A stretch of 64,000 bases of DNA from assembly GCF_900107435.1 (NCBI RefSeq), contig NZ_FNPZ01000006.1:1-64000 (forward strand). Direction: 5' to 3'. The notes beneath the pieces were generated by a model that saw only the letters and a program-made list of their open reading frames with translations, made no database searches and was not told the origin of the DNA. Origin of the DNA: Herbiconiux ginsengi. Lineage in GTDB: Bacteria > Actinomycetota > Actinomycetes > Actinomycetales > Microbacteriaceae. Position numbers and translations under genes: made by a program. Shown here piece by piece: positions 40,975 to 49,525 of this stretch (its first letter is position 1; the number at the start of each line of letters is the position of its first letter).

Positions 40975-43900
40975 ATGACGAAGAGAGTTGACAATCTGAT
41001 GGCGAAACACCGACACCGCCGTGCCACGGCAGGTGCGATCACCAGCGGTCTGATCTGCGCCGCCTTCCTCGCCGGGGCGGCGGCCACACCGGCCGCCGCG
41101 GCGCCCAACGACGACCTCGGCTTTCCGGTCTTCACCGGGTCCGCCGATCCGGTTCCGGCGACCGGCGTCACCTACGACACCCACAACGAGCTCGGTGCGA
41201 TCTTCGCGAACGACCTCGCGACGGGCGCCGGCAGCTCCACCGACGCCGACTTCTGGTTCGACAAGATGCTCGTGCGCACCGGCACCGCCGGGTCGTTCGG
41301 CGACAACAACCAGTGGATGTTCTCGCGCGGCAAGGCCGTGTTCATGAAGGAGCACGACCCGAGCGTGCTCGGCTTCGGCGGGCAGGTCGCCTACTGGGAG
41401 GCGATCGACGGGCAGGGCGCGTACAGCATCACTGTGAGCGTCGACGGCACACCGGTGTCCCTCACCGAGAAGACCGCCGAGCGCAAGCAGACGCCGAGCT
41501 ACTGGCGGAGCGTGTTCGGCACCTCCGACTCCGGCCTCACCGTCGTCGAGACGAAGTACATCACCGACGGCAACGTGGCGGTGACCGGGCTCGAGCTGCG
41601 CTCGAGCGGCGGCGCGAAGACGGTGCGCCTCGTGGCCACCTCGCCCTACGCCACCACGGCCGAGGGCGACGAGCTCACCGGAGTGGTGCCCGCGCTGAAC
41701 GACGTCACCACCATCCACCCGCGCTTCTCGGGCGACGGGATGACGGTGGCCGACGGCTCGCTCACCGGTGAGATCGCGGTTCCCGCCGGTGGATCGGCCA
41801 GCACGAAGGTGCAGCTCGGCTTCATCACGCCGGAGATCCCGTCGTCCACCACCGAGTACGACGCCTACCGTGCCGCGGCTCCGGGTGTGGCGTACACGAC
41901 CCACGTCACCGACTACAACGAGTGGTGGGCCGACAACGTGCCCTACCTCGACACCCCCGAAGACAACATCGACAAGACGCTGTTCTACCGCTGGTGGTTG
42001 ATGCGCTTCAACTTCCTCGACGCGAACGCGCCGGGCAACACCTTCCAGTTCCCGACGGCGGTCGAGGGCGTGCTCGGCTACAACAATGCCATCGTGCTCA
42101 CCTCGGGCATGTTCATCGACGACCTGAAGTACTTCCGCGACCCGTCGTACTCCTACGGCACCTGGGTGTCGGCCGGTGAGGCCGCGAAGAGCGCGAAGTA
42201 CGTCGACAACCCGGGCGACCCGGCCAACTGGAGCAACAGCTACACCCAGTACATCTCCGACGCCGCGTGGCGCTCCTACCAACTGCACGGCGGGCCGACG
42301 CCCATCGCCGAGAGCCTCGGCACCTACGCCGAGAACGACGTCGAGGGCCTGATCGCCGCCTACGACACCGACAAGGACGGCCTGATCGACTACAACTGGG
42401 GCGCGATGACCGGTAACGACGCCGACGCGGTCTCGTTCGACGAGCGTCCCGGCGCATCGATGGACCGCACCGAGAACGCGTACCTCTATGCGAACGCGCT
42501 CGCCGCGGCATCCGCCTACGCTGCCGCCGGCGACACCGCGAACGCCGACCAGATGCGCGCCTTCGCCCAGACGATCAAGGAGAAGGTGCTCGACCTGCTC
42601 TGGGACGATGGCGAGAACCTGTTCAAGCACCGCTTCACGAGCGATGGACAGCTCGCGAAGTGGAAGGAGATCAACAACTACTACCCGTTCTCCGTCGGCC
42701 TCGTGCCGCAGAAGGGCGACGCCGACCACGCCGACGACTACGAGGATGCGCTGCGGTTGTTCGCCGACGACTCCGAGTACTCGATCTTCCCCTTCTACAC
42801 GGCGAACCAGGCCGACAAGAAGGAGGCGGCCGCAGCCGGTTTCCCGGGCAGCAACAACTTCTCCATCATCAACTCGACGGTGTTGTTCCGCCTGTTCTCC
42901 TCCGTGCTCCGCAACTACGACACGGATGCGATCACGGCCGACTCCTACAAGAAGCTCTTGTATTGGAACGCCTGGGCGCAGTACCAGAACGGCGGCGACA
43001 ACCGCCTGCCCGACCAGAACGAGTTCTGGGCCGACGGCTCGGCCGACCCCGCGTCGATCGGCTACCGCTCGTGGATCCACCACACGATCCTCGGTGGCAC
43101 CAACTTCACGATGATCGAAGACACCATGGGTCTGCGCTCGCGTGACGACGACAAGATCGAACTCGACCCGATCGACATCGACTGGGATCACTTCACCGCC
43201 AACGACATCCGCTTCCGCGACCGCGACCTCACCATCACGTGGGACCAGCCCGGCGGCGAGAAGTACTACGGCGACAGCGTTCCCGAGGGCTATTCGGTGT
43301 TCCTCGACGGGCAGCTGGCCTTCACGGTCGACGAGCTCGCCCACGTTGTCTACGACCCGGAGACAGGAACGGTGACGGCGGATGACGGCGTCGCCGTGAC
43401 CACCTCGGTCGCCTCGCCCGTGAAGGAGGCCAACCAGGTCGCCTTCACCGCCGACGACCGGGTGACCGACGTCTTCGCCAAGGCCGGCAAGAACATCGAC
43501 TCGGCCAGCGCATCCTCGACCGACCTCGCGGCCGGCGCCACCGCATCCGCCACCTACTCGGCGAACGGACGCGCGGCCTCGAACGCGGTCGACGGAACGA
43601 CGATCAACGAGCCCTTCTGGGGCACGGCCGGATCGCCGAACGCGAAGGACACGCTGACGGTCGACCTCGGATCGGCGAAGACCTTCGACGATCTGCGGGT
43701 GTACTTCTACCAGTCGTCGACCACCGCGACCGTGGCGGGATACTCGGAACCGCAGAGCTACCTGGTGGAGTACCTCGACGGCGACACCTGGAAGACGGTG
43801 CCCGCTCAGGCGCGCATGCCGCAGTATCCGCAGGCCAACTACAACCGGGTGCAGTTCCCGGAGATCACCGCGCAGCAGGTGCGGGTCACGGTGACCCACG

Positions 43901-46900
43901 CCCCGGGTCTGAAGACCGGTATCAAGGAGATCGACCTCTACTCCACCGGCATCGCGGCGCCGGAGTCCACCAACGCCGCTCCGTTCGTCGACGCCTACGT
44001 CGATGCCGCGGGATCGGTGCCGGGCATCACGAAGCTCACGGGCGTCGTGAAGGACGACGGACTGCCGGGCGACGCGGTGATCTCGAGCTGGAGCACCGTC
44101 AGTGGCCCGGATGGCGGTGAGGCCCTGTTCTCCGACGTCGCGTCGCCGAGCACCACGGCCCAGTTCACCGTCGAGGGCGAGTACGTGCTGCGGCTCACGG
44201 CCACCGACGGGGAGAAGACCACCACGAAGGACTTGACCGTTCAGGGCGGTCTTCCTGCGGGTGGGGTGAACGTCGCACCGGCCGCGAAGGTCACCGCGTC
44301 CCAGACCGCGTCGTGGAACTCCATCGCCGCCGTGCAGGATGGCGTGTCGATCTTCACGGGCGGCGCCCAGACGGCGCTCTGGGGAACCTGGTCGGGCAAC
44401 CGGCCGGCGTCCCAGTGGCTGCAATACGACTGGACCACCCCGCAGCGGCTCGACAAGGTCGGCATGTCGTTCTGGCGTGACACGAACGGCGACAACGCCG
44501 GAGACGGCGTCGCCCTCCCGAAGAGCTGGAAGCTCGAGGCCTGGGACGGCTCCGCCTGGTCGGAGGTCTCGAACCCCTCCGGCTACGGACGGGCCGGCGA
44601 CGCGGTGAACTCCGTGACCTTCGACGCGGTGACCACCACCAAGCTGCGTGCGACCTTCACGGCCTCCACCGACGGCACGACCAACGCCGCAGTGGGCGTC
44701 AGCGAGTTCGCCGCGTTCGCTCAGGCGCCGGAGTCGATCGATCCGATCGCCGTGCGCACAGCCGTCGGCACGGTTCCCACCCTGCCCGCGACGGTGTCGG
44801 GTGTCTACGCCGACGGGTCCCGCGCCGACCTGGCCGTGACCTGGCCGGTCATCGACCCGTCGAAGGTGGCCGCCGAAGGAAGCTTCGTCGTGAACGGGAT
44901 CGCCTCCGGCGCATCCGTTCCCGCCGTTGCGACCATCTGGGTGCGTGCGACCCCGCCCGGGCAGATCACCACGGTCGACCCGGTGGCCGTGCACACGACG
45001 GCCGGCCGCGCGCCGAGCCTGCCGGGCACCGTGACCGTGCAGTACAACGACGGGTCGCGCGAGAGCGGGATCGCCGTCGACTGGGCGGACATCGATCCGG
45101 CCTCCTACGCGGCCGCCGGCACCTTCACGGTGTCGGGAACGGTCGCCGGATCGCCGCAGGACGCGACGGCCACGGTGTCGGTGACGGGCTCCGGCTCAGG
45201 CGCCGACACGACGAAGCCCGTCGCATCGATCGCCCAGTCGCCGGTGCAGCCGTCGAACGGGTGGTACACCGGTGCGGTGACCATCACGGCGTCGGCCACC
45301 GACGACCGTGACGCGGCGCCGGCCATCGAGGCGAAGGTCGACACGGGAGCCTGGGCCGCCTACGCGGCGCCGATCTCCCTGACGGCCGACGGAACCCACA
45401 CGGTGAGCGTGCGGGCGACGGATGCCGCGGGCAACGTCTCGGCCGAGAAGAGCGTCACGGTCAAGATCGACCAGGTGGCGCCCGCCGTGCAGACGATCGG
45501 CGACGACATCGCCCGCACGGTGAAGCTCAGTGCGAGCGACGCCGTCTCGGGCGTCGCGACGCTCGAGTACCGCATCGGCGACACCGGCGACTGGACCGCG
45601 TACACGAAGACCATCCCGGTCGGCCTGCCCGAGACCACCGTGTGGGCCCGGGCGACCGACACCGCCGGTACGAGTTCCGAGCCCGTCTCGGTGACCCTGC
45701 GGGCGAGCACCGGCGACTCCCACCGCAACGTGGCTCTCTGGGCCACGCCGACGGCATCCGGAACCGCCGCGTGGAACTCGGTGAACGGGCTCAACGACGA
45801 CGTGGCGCCCACGAAGTCGGGCGATGTGTCGCCCGACGACAACGCCCACGTCTGGGGAGTCTGGCCTGAGATCGGCACGCAGTGGGTGCAGTACGACTGG
45901 GCGGAGCCGGTGACGGTCGACCAGACGGGCGCCTACTTCGTGAGCAACCTCGACGGCGCCGGGCTCGGCATCGACGTGCCGGCCTCCTGGAAGGCGCAAT
46001 ACCTCGACGCCGACACGGGCGAATGGGTCGACGTGCAGAACCCCTCGGAGTACGGCACCGCGATCGACACCTTCAACACGGTGACGTTCGACGAGGTCAC
46101 CACGAAGGGCCTGCGCCTGCAGTTGGAAGCCTCGGGCACCGTCTCAGGCGCCGGCAGCGTCGGCATCAAGGAGTGGCAGGTGTTCGAGGCGACTCCGGAG
46201 GCACCCGACACGGAGGCCCCGGTGGTGACCACGAACACGACCCCGGTGGAGCCGGCCAGCGGCTGGTTCACCGGCGACGTGTCGGTGTCGGCCGCCGCGC
46301 TCGACAACCGCGACGGCGCTCCGAAGCTCGAATCCCGCGTGGGCGACGGCGAGTGGGCGACTTACACGGCACCGATCGCCGTGATCGCCGACGGCAGCAC
46401 CGCGGTGCGCTTCCGGGCGACGGATGCTGCGGGCAACGTGTCCGAAGAGTCGTCGGTGGTGGTCGCGCGCGACACCGTCGCTCCGGAGCCCTCGGCCGCC
46501 TTCGACGCCGATCCCCGCGTGGTAACTCTGGCCGCGACGGATGCCGCCTCCGGTGTCGCCGCGATCGAGTACCGCCTGGGTGACGGGGCCTGGACGCCGT
46601 TCGGCGATCCGGTCGCGGTGGGCGACGAGGCCGTCACCCTCACGTATCGGGCGTCGGATGTCGCCGGGAACGTCTCGGGAATCGGCTCGTACGATGTGCC
46701 CGAGAAGACCACGACGCCGCCGACCGACCCGCCGTCGACCGACCCGCCCACCGAGGGCATCGGCGTCACGGGCAACGAGAAGCTGTTCATCGGCGCCTCG
46801 CAGGTGGCGCCGGGAAGCTCGGTCCAGGTCACCGTCACGGGCGGCAACCCGGGCGCCGTGTTCGCTCTCGAGCTGCACTCCTCGCCCGTGCACCTCGGCA

Positions 46901-47193
46901 CCGTGACCGTCGGAGCCGACGGAACGGGAACGGTGTCGGTCACCATCCCGGCGTACACCGAGAGCGGCACGCACGAGCTCTGGGCGATCCTGGACGGCAC
47001 CGTCATCACGGCGCCGATCGTCGTCGTCGCGCCGGGCGCGTCGACGGGTGAGCACCTGCCGAACACCGGCATGGAGGCCGCCACCTGGCAGCCGGCGATC
47101 GTCGCGGGCATCGCGGCGCTCGTGCTGGGCGCCGGTCTCGCGGCCGCCGTCTGGCTCCGCCGCCGGACGAAGGGCGGCATCAGCCGCTCGTGA
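40975..47193 (+). CDS. Giant wall-anchored glycoside hydrolase (GH121/HypBA2-like candidate) with LPXTG signal
   Basis: A 2072-residue secreted enzyme. Signal peptide to about residue 43 (KHRHRRATAG, ending PAAAA). Residues about 60-840 form an (alpha/alpha)6-type catalytic region (FYRWWLMRFNFLDANAPG, GVLGYNNAIVLTSGMFIDDL, RTENAYLYANALAAA). Then come an F5/8C-like domain (about 844-1000), a PKD/REJ-like domain (about 1000-1090), a second discoidin-like domain (to about 1250), two Big_4 Ig-like domains (to about 1405), an OmpL47-like pair, a third discoidin-like domain, another OmpL47-like pair, an Ig-like domain, and LPNTG (2028-2032) with membrane helix and basic tail for sortase anchoring. 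GH121 is inferred from the GH127 and importer neighbours; a GH63/MGH1-clan enzyme is the alternative. No clear ribosome-binding site for either possible ATG (40975, 40999). Confidence 0.75.
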   Translation: MTKRVDNLMAKHRHRRATAGAITSGLICAAFLAGAAATPAAAAPNDDLGFPVFTGSADPVPATGVTYDTHNELGAIFANDLATGAGSSTDADFWFDKMLVRTGTAGSFGDNNQWMFSRGKAVFMKEHDPSVLGFGGQVAYWEAIDGQGAYSITVSVDGTPVSLTEKTAERKQTPSYWRSVFGTSDSGLTVVETKYITDGNVAVTGLELRSSGGAKTVRLVATSPYATTAEGDELTGVVPALNDVTTIHPRFSGDGMTVADGSLTGEIAVPAGGSASTKVQLGFITPEIPSSTTEYDAYRAAAPGVAYTTHVTDYNEWWADNVPYLDTPEDNIDKTLFYRWWLMRFNFLDANAPGNTFQFPTAVEGVLGYNNAIVLTSGMFIDDLKYFRDPSYSYGTWVSAGEAAKSAKYVDNPGDPANWSNSYTQYISDAAWRSYQLHGGPTPIAESLGTYAENDVEGLIAAYDTDKDGLIDYNWGAMTGNDADAVSFDERPGASMDRTENAYLYANALAAASAYAAAGDTANADQMRAFAQTIKEKVLDLLWDDGENLFKHRFTSDGQLAKWKEINNYYPFSVGLVPQKGDADHADDYEDALRLFADDSEYSIFPFYTANQADKKEAAAAGFPGSNNFSIINSTVLFRLFSSVLRNYDTDAITADSYKKLLYWNAWAQYQNGGDNRLPDQNEFWADGSADPASIGYRSWIHHTILGGTNFTMIEDTMGLRSRDDDKIELDPIDIDWDHFTANDIRFRDRDLTITWDQPGGEKYYGDSVPEGYSVFLDGQLAFTVDELAHVVYDPETGTVTADDGVAVTTSVASPVKEANQVAFTADDRVTDVFAKAGKNIDSASASSTDLAAGATASATYSANGRAASNAVDGTTINEPFWGTAGSPNAKDTLTVDLGSAKTFDDLRVYFYQSSTTATVAGYSEPQSYLVEYLDGDTWKTVPAQARMPQYPQANYNRVQFPEITAQQVRVTVTHAPGLKTGIKEIDLYSTGIAAPESTNAAPFVDAYVDAAGSVPGITKLTGVVKDDGLPGDAVISSWSTVSGPDGGEALFSDVASPSTTAQFTVEGEYVLRLTATDGEKTTTKDLTVQGGLPAGGVNVAPAAKVTASQTASWNSIAAVQDGVSIFTGGAQTALWGTWSGNRPASQWLQYDWTTPQRLDKVGMSFWRDTNGDNAGDGVALPKSWKLEAWDGSAWSEVSNPSGYGRAGDAVNSVTFDAVTTTKLRATFTASTDGTTNAAVGVSEFAAFAQAPESIDPIAVRTAVGTVPTLPATVSGVYADGSRADLAVTWPVIDPSKVAAEGSFVVNGIASGASVPAVATIWVRATPPGQITTVDPVAVHTTAGRAPSLPGTVTVQYNDGSRESGIAVDWADIDPASYAAAGTFTVSGTVAGSPQDATATVSVTGSGSGADTTKPVASIAQSPVQPSNGWYTGAVTITASATDDRDAAPAIEAKVDTGAWAAYAAPISLTADGTHTVSVRATDAAGNVSAEKSVTVKIDQVAPAVQTIGDDIARTVKLSASDAVSGVATLEYRIGDTGDWTAYTKTIPVGLPETTVWARATDTAGTSSEPVSVTLRASTGDSHRNVALWATPTASGTAAWNSVNGLNDDVAPTKSGDVSPDDNAHVWGVWPEIGTQWVQYDWAEPVTVDQTGAYFVSNLDGAGLGIDVPASWKAQYLDADTGEWVDVQNPSEYGTAIDTFNTVTFDEVTTKGLRLQLEASGTVSGAGSVGIKEWQVFEATPEAPDTEAPVVTTNTTPVEPASGWFTGDVSVSAAALDNRDGAPKLESRVGDGEWATYTAPIAVIADGSTAVRFRATDAAGNVSEESSVVVARDTVAPEPSAAFDADPRVVTLAATDAASGVAAIEYRLGDGAWTPFGDPVAVGDEAVTLTYRASDVAGNVSGIGSYDVPEKTTTPPTDPPSTDPPTEGIGVTGNEKLFIGASQVAPGSSVQVTVTGGNPGAVFALELHSSPVHLGTVTVGADGTGTVSVTIPAYTESGTHELWAILDGTVITAPIVVVAPGASTGEHLPNTGMEAATWQPAIVAGIAALVLGAGLAAAVWLRRRTKGGISRS

Positions 47194-47197
47194 CCGG

Positions 47198-47236
47198 ATG
47201 CCGGTGGGCCGAGATCTCGGTCCGGCCCACCGGCAT
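47198..47236. terminator. Terminator after the arabinoside locus
   Basis: A perfect 13-bp stem (47198-47210 with 47224-47236) around a 13-nt loop, 4 bp after the stop, followed by TCTTCTCTT. A short pyrimidine tract is present. Confidence 0.8.
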
Positions 47237-47300
47237 TCTTCTCTTGCGACGCACGGTCCGCCTCGTGCGGTTACGCACGAGGGTTCTGAGCAGGTCGTGA

Positions 47301-47930
47301 TCAGCGGTCGAGCAGCACTGGCGCGAGCGCGCGGAGCTGTTCGACCTGGGCGGCGAGATCGCCGGCCGACAGCTGCACGGCGACGTGGTCGGCGCCAGCC
47401 CCGAGGTGCGCGTCGACGCGCTCCCGGATATGTCGGGGCTGCCCCAGGCAACGATGTCGTCGACCAGGCGGTCACTGCCCGCGTCGTCGAGATCGTCATC
47501 CGTGTAGCCCGGGTCACGCAGGTTGTTCGCGTAGTTCGGCATGGTCGTGACCGGCGCTGCGTAGTCGTGGCCGCGCGAGGAGACCTGAGGGGCGTGACTC
47601 ACCCCGAGGCCGAGCGGGAAACGCCCGTCGAAGGCCTCCGCGAGGGCGTTGGCGCCCAGTTCCATGGCCAGCGGGTCTCGCCTATAGATGTTCGCGATAC
47701 CCGTCGCCACGGTCAGAGTCGTCGTGGCCTGGAGCAGGAGCGATGCGTGCACGAGGGCTTCCTTGTTGCGCGCAGACTCCCCGAACCACAGGGTGCGGAA
47801 CCCGAGCGACTCGACCGCGCGGGCGGCAGTGCGCTCGTCGGCGGTGGAAGCCTCGCCGATCAGGGTGGTCCAGACGCCGACGGCCCCAGTCGTGCGCGGA
47901 GAGCGCCGATGTCGACGTCGATCATGCTCT
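47301..47930 (-). pseudogene. Decayed F420-dependent LLM-class oxidoreductase
   Basis: Remnant of a luciferase-like monooxygenase of the F420-dependent type. The N-terminal part reads well (AVGVWTTLIGEASTADERTA, LWFGESARNKEALVHASLLL, ATGIANIYRRDPLAMELGAN, LGLGVSHAPQV). After GHDYAAPVTTM the frame jumps straight to PNYANNLRDPGYTDDDL, which in intact relatives lies about 90-100 residues further on, so an in-frame internal deletion has occurred. After DDIVAWG a frameshift moves the last part (RERVDAHLGAGADHVAVQLS, ending LLDR) into another frame, with stop at 47301-47303. No good start codon remains in frame. The first boundary is approximate. Confidence 0.8.
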
Positions 47931-47974
47931 CGACGTTAGATCAAGCTCACCCGTAACACGATGTCGAGGTGGAC

Positions 47975-47980
47975 TAGGCT
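47975..47980 (+). promoter_or_regulatory. -10 element of the cbs transcription unit
   Basis: TAGGCT, a common actinobacterial -10, ends seven bases before the GTG of the leader ORF, predicting a transcription start at or next to that GTG. No good -35 is visible. Confidence 0.55.
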
Positions 47981-47986
47981 GGAGGC

Positions 47987-48019
47987 GTGTTCGTGAATCT
48001 CCTCTGTTGTCGTCGCTGA
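47987..48019 (+). CDS. Leaderless Cys-Cys leader peptide upstream of cbs
   Basis: Ten codons and a stop: GTG TTC GTG AAT CTC CTC TGT TGT CGT CGC TGA, giving M-F-V-N-L-L-C-C-R-R. The GTG is placed at the expected transcription start, so it should be translated without a ribosome-binding site. Two adjacent cysteine codons, followed by two arginines, stand 110 nt ahead of the gene for a cysteine-family enzyme. In mycobacteria, leaderless short ORFs with consecutive cysteine codons attenuate cysteine genes in response to cysteine supply. Two hairpins are available downstream: GTCGC-TGA-GCGAC at 48010-48022, and GGCT/AGCC just before the cbs ribosome-binding site AAGGA. Seen: the ORF and its position. 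Inferred: translation and attenuation. Confidence 0.6.
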   Translation: MFVNLLCCRR

Positions 48020-48129
48020 GCGACCTCCCTTCACAGACCGGATTCGCCACGCCCCAGCCGCCGCTCACGCAGCGCGCCGTGCCACACCGCGCACGAAGCG
48101 GCTGCAGGCCTCAGCCAAGGACACCAGAC

Positions 48130-49497
48130 ATGAAGTACGCGAACAGCGTCATCGACCTCGTCGGCAACACCCCGCTCGTCAAGCTGAACAGCGTGACCGA
48201 GGGGATCGCGGCCACCGTGCTCGCGAAGGTCGAATACCTCAACCCGGGCGGATCGTCGAAAGACCGCATCGCCACCCGCATCATCGACGCCGCTGAGGCG
48301 GAGGGACTCCTCAAGCCCGGCGGCACCATCGTGGAGCCCACCTCGGGCAACACCGGAATCGGCCTCGCCCTGGTGGCCCAGCAGCGCGGCTACCGCTGTG
48401 TGTTCGTGCTGCCCGACAAGGTGGGTGAAGACAAGCGCAACGTGCTCACCGCCTACGGTGCCGAGATCGTGGTGACCCCCACCGCCGTCGCCCCCGAAGA
48501 CCCCGACTCCTACTACTCGGTGTCGGATCGGCTGGCCCGCGAGATCCCCGGAGCGTTCAAGCCCAACCAGTACTCGAACCCCAACGGCCCGCTCAGCCAC
48601 TACGAGACCACCGGCCCCGAGATCTGGCGCGACACCGAGGGTGAGGTCACCCATTTCGTCGCCGGCGTCGGCACCGGTGGCACCATCAGCGGAGTGGGCC
48701 GCTACCTCAAGGAGGTCTCGGGCGGCGCGGTACGGGTCATCGGCGCCGACCCGGAAGGGTCCGTCTACTCGGGCGGAACCGGCCGTCCTTACCTCGTCGA
48801 GGGTGTGGGCGAAGACTTCTGGCCCACCGCCTACGACCCCTCCGTGGTCGACGAGATCATCGCGTCGACGGATGCGGAGTCGTTCGAGATGACCCGACGC
48901 CTCGCCCGCGAAGAGGGTCTCCTGGTGGGCGGATCGAGCGGGCTGGCCGTGTCGGTGGCCCTCAAAGCCGCTCGCGACCTGCCGGCCGACGCCGTCGTGG
49001 TCGTGCTGCTCCCCGACGGCGGCCGTGGCTACCTCGGCAAGATCTTCAACGAGAAGTGGATGCGCTCCTACGGCTTCGCGTCGGAGAGCGAGGGATCGAC
49101 CGTGCGCGACATCCTGAACGGCAAGGACCACGGCCTGCCGGCCCTCGTGCATGCGCATCCGAGTGACACCGTGCACGACGCCATCGGCATCATGACCACG
49201 TACGGGGTCTCACAGGTGCCGATGCTCTCGGCCGAACCGCCCGTCGTGATGGGCGAGGTCGTGGGGTCGCTCGACGAGCAGACGCTCCTCGACCAGGTGT
49301 TCGGCGGCCGCGCCGCCATGACCGACAAGGTCGGCGACTTCGTGTCGGGCCCGCTGCCGCTGATCGGCATCAACGAGCCCGTCTCCTCGGCCCGCCAGGC
49401 ACTCACGACCTCCCCGGCGCTGCTGGTCTCCGACGACGGCAAGCCCGTCACCGTCATCACCCGCCAAGACCTCCTCACCTTCCTCAGCGAAGCCTGA
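48130..49497 (+). CDS. cbs: Cystathionine beta-synthase
   Basis: PLP enzyme (455 aa) that condenses homocysteine with serine to cystathionine (reverse transsulfuration). The catalytic core resembles CysK: NTPLVKLN, the Schiff-base lysine K44 in NPGGSSKDRIA, the substrate loop EPTSGNTGIGLAL, and VGTGGTISGVGRYLK. Residues about 335-455 form a tandem CBS (Bateman) domain pair, which separates it from plain cysteine synthase. AAGGA precedes the ATG by about ten bases; the longer open frame upstream reads through the leader and pseudogene region. A cystathionine gamma-synthase/lyase gene follows after 28 bp, completing the pathway. Confidence 0.94.
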   Translation: MKYANSVIDLVGNTPLVKLNSVTEGIAATVLAKVEYLNPGGSSKDRIATRIIDAAEAEGLLKPGGTIVEPTSGNTGIGLALVAQQRGYRCVFVLPDKVGEDKRNVLTAYGAEIVVTPTAVAPEDPDSYYSVSDRLAREIPGAFKPNQYSNPNGPLSHYETTGPEIWRDTEGEVTHFVAGVGTGGTISGVGRYLKEVSGGAVRVIGADPEGSVYSGGTGRPYLVEGVGEDFWPTAYDPSVVDEIIASTDAESFEMTRRLAREEGLLVGGSSGLAVSVALKAARDLPADAVVVVLLPDGGRGYLGKIFNEKWMRSYGFASESEGSTVRDILNGKDHGLPALVHAHPSDTVHDAIGIMTTYGVSQVPMLSAEPPVVMGEVVGSLDEQTLLDQVFGGRAAMTDKVGDFVSGPLPLIGINEPVSSARQALTTSPALLVSDDGKPVTVITRQDLLTFLSEA

Positions 49498-49525
49498 CGC
49501 CCCGCGTCGGCAGAAAGTCAGCCCC

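Noticed and set aside
40972-44994. A 1340-codon open frame on the minus strand opposite the giant glycosidase
   Set aside because: His/Arg/Val-rich shadow of a high-GC gene; no domain, no signal, no ribosome-binding site, while the plus strand has clear domains throughout.
47180-47752. Minus-strand frame of 190 codons as an intact oxidoreductase
   Set aside because: It begins inside the conserved N-terminal part, lacks the centre of the fold and its last third is out of frame; called a pseudogene.
48020-48129. SAM riboswitch upstream of cbs
   Set aside because: No S-box core landmarks were found; the short region is better explained by the leader peptide and small hairpins.
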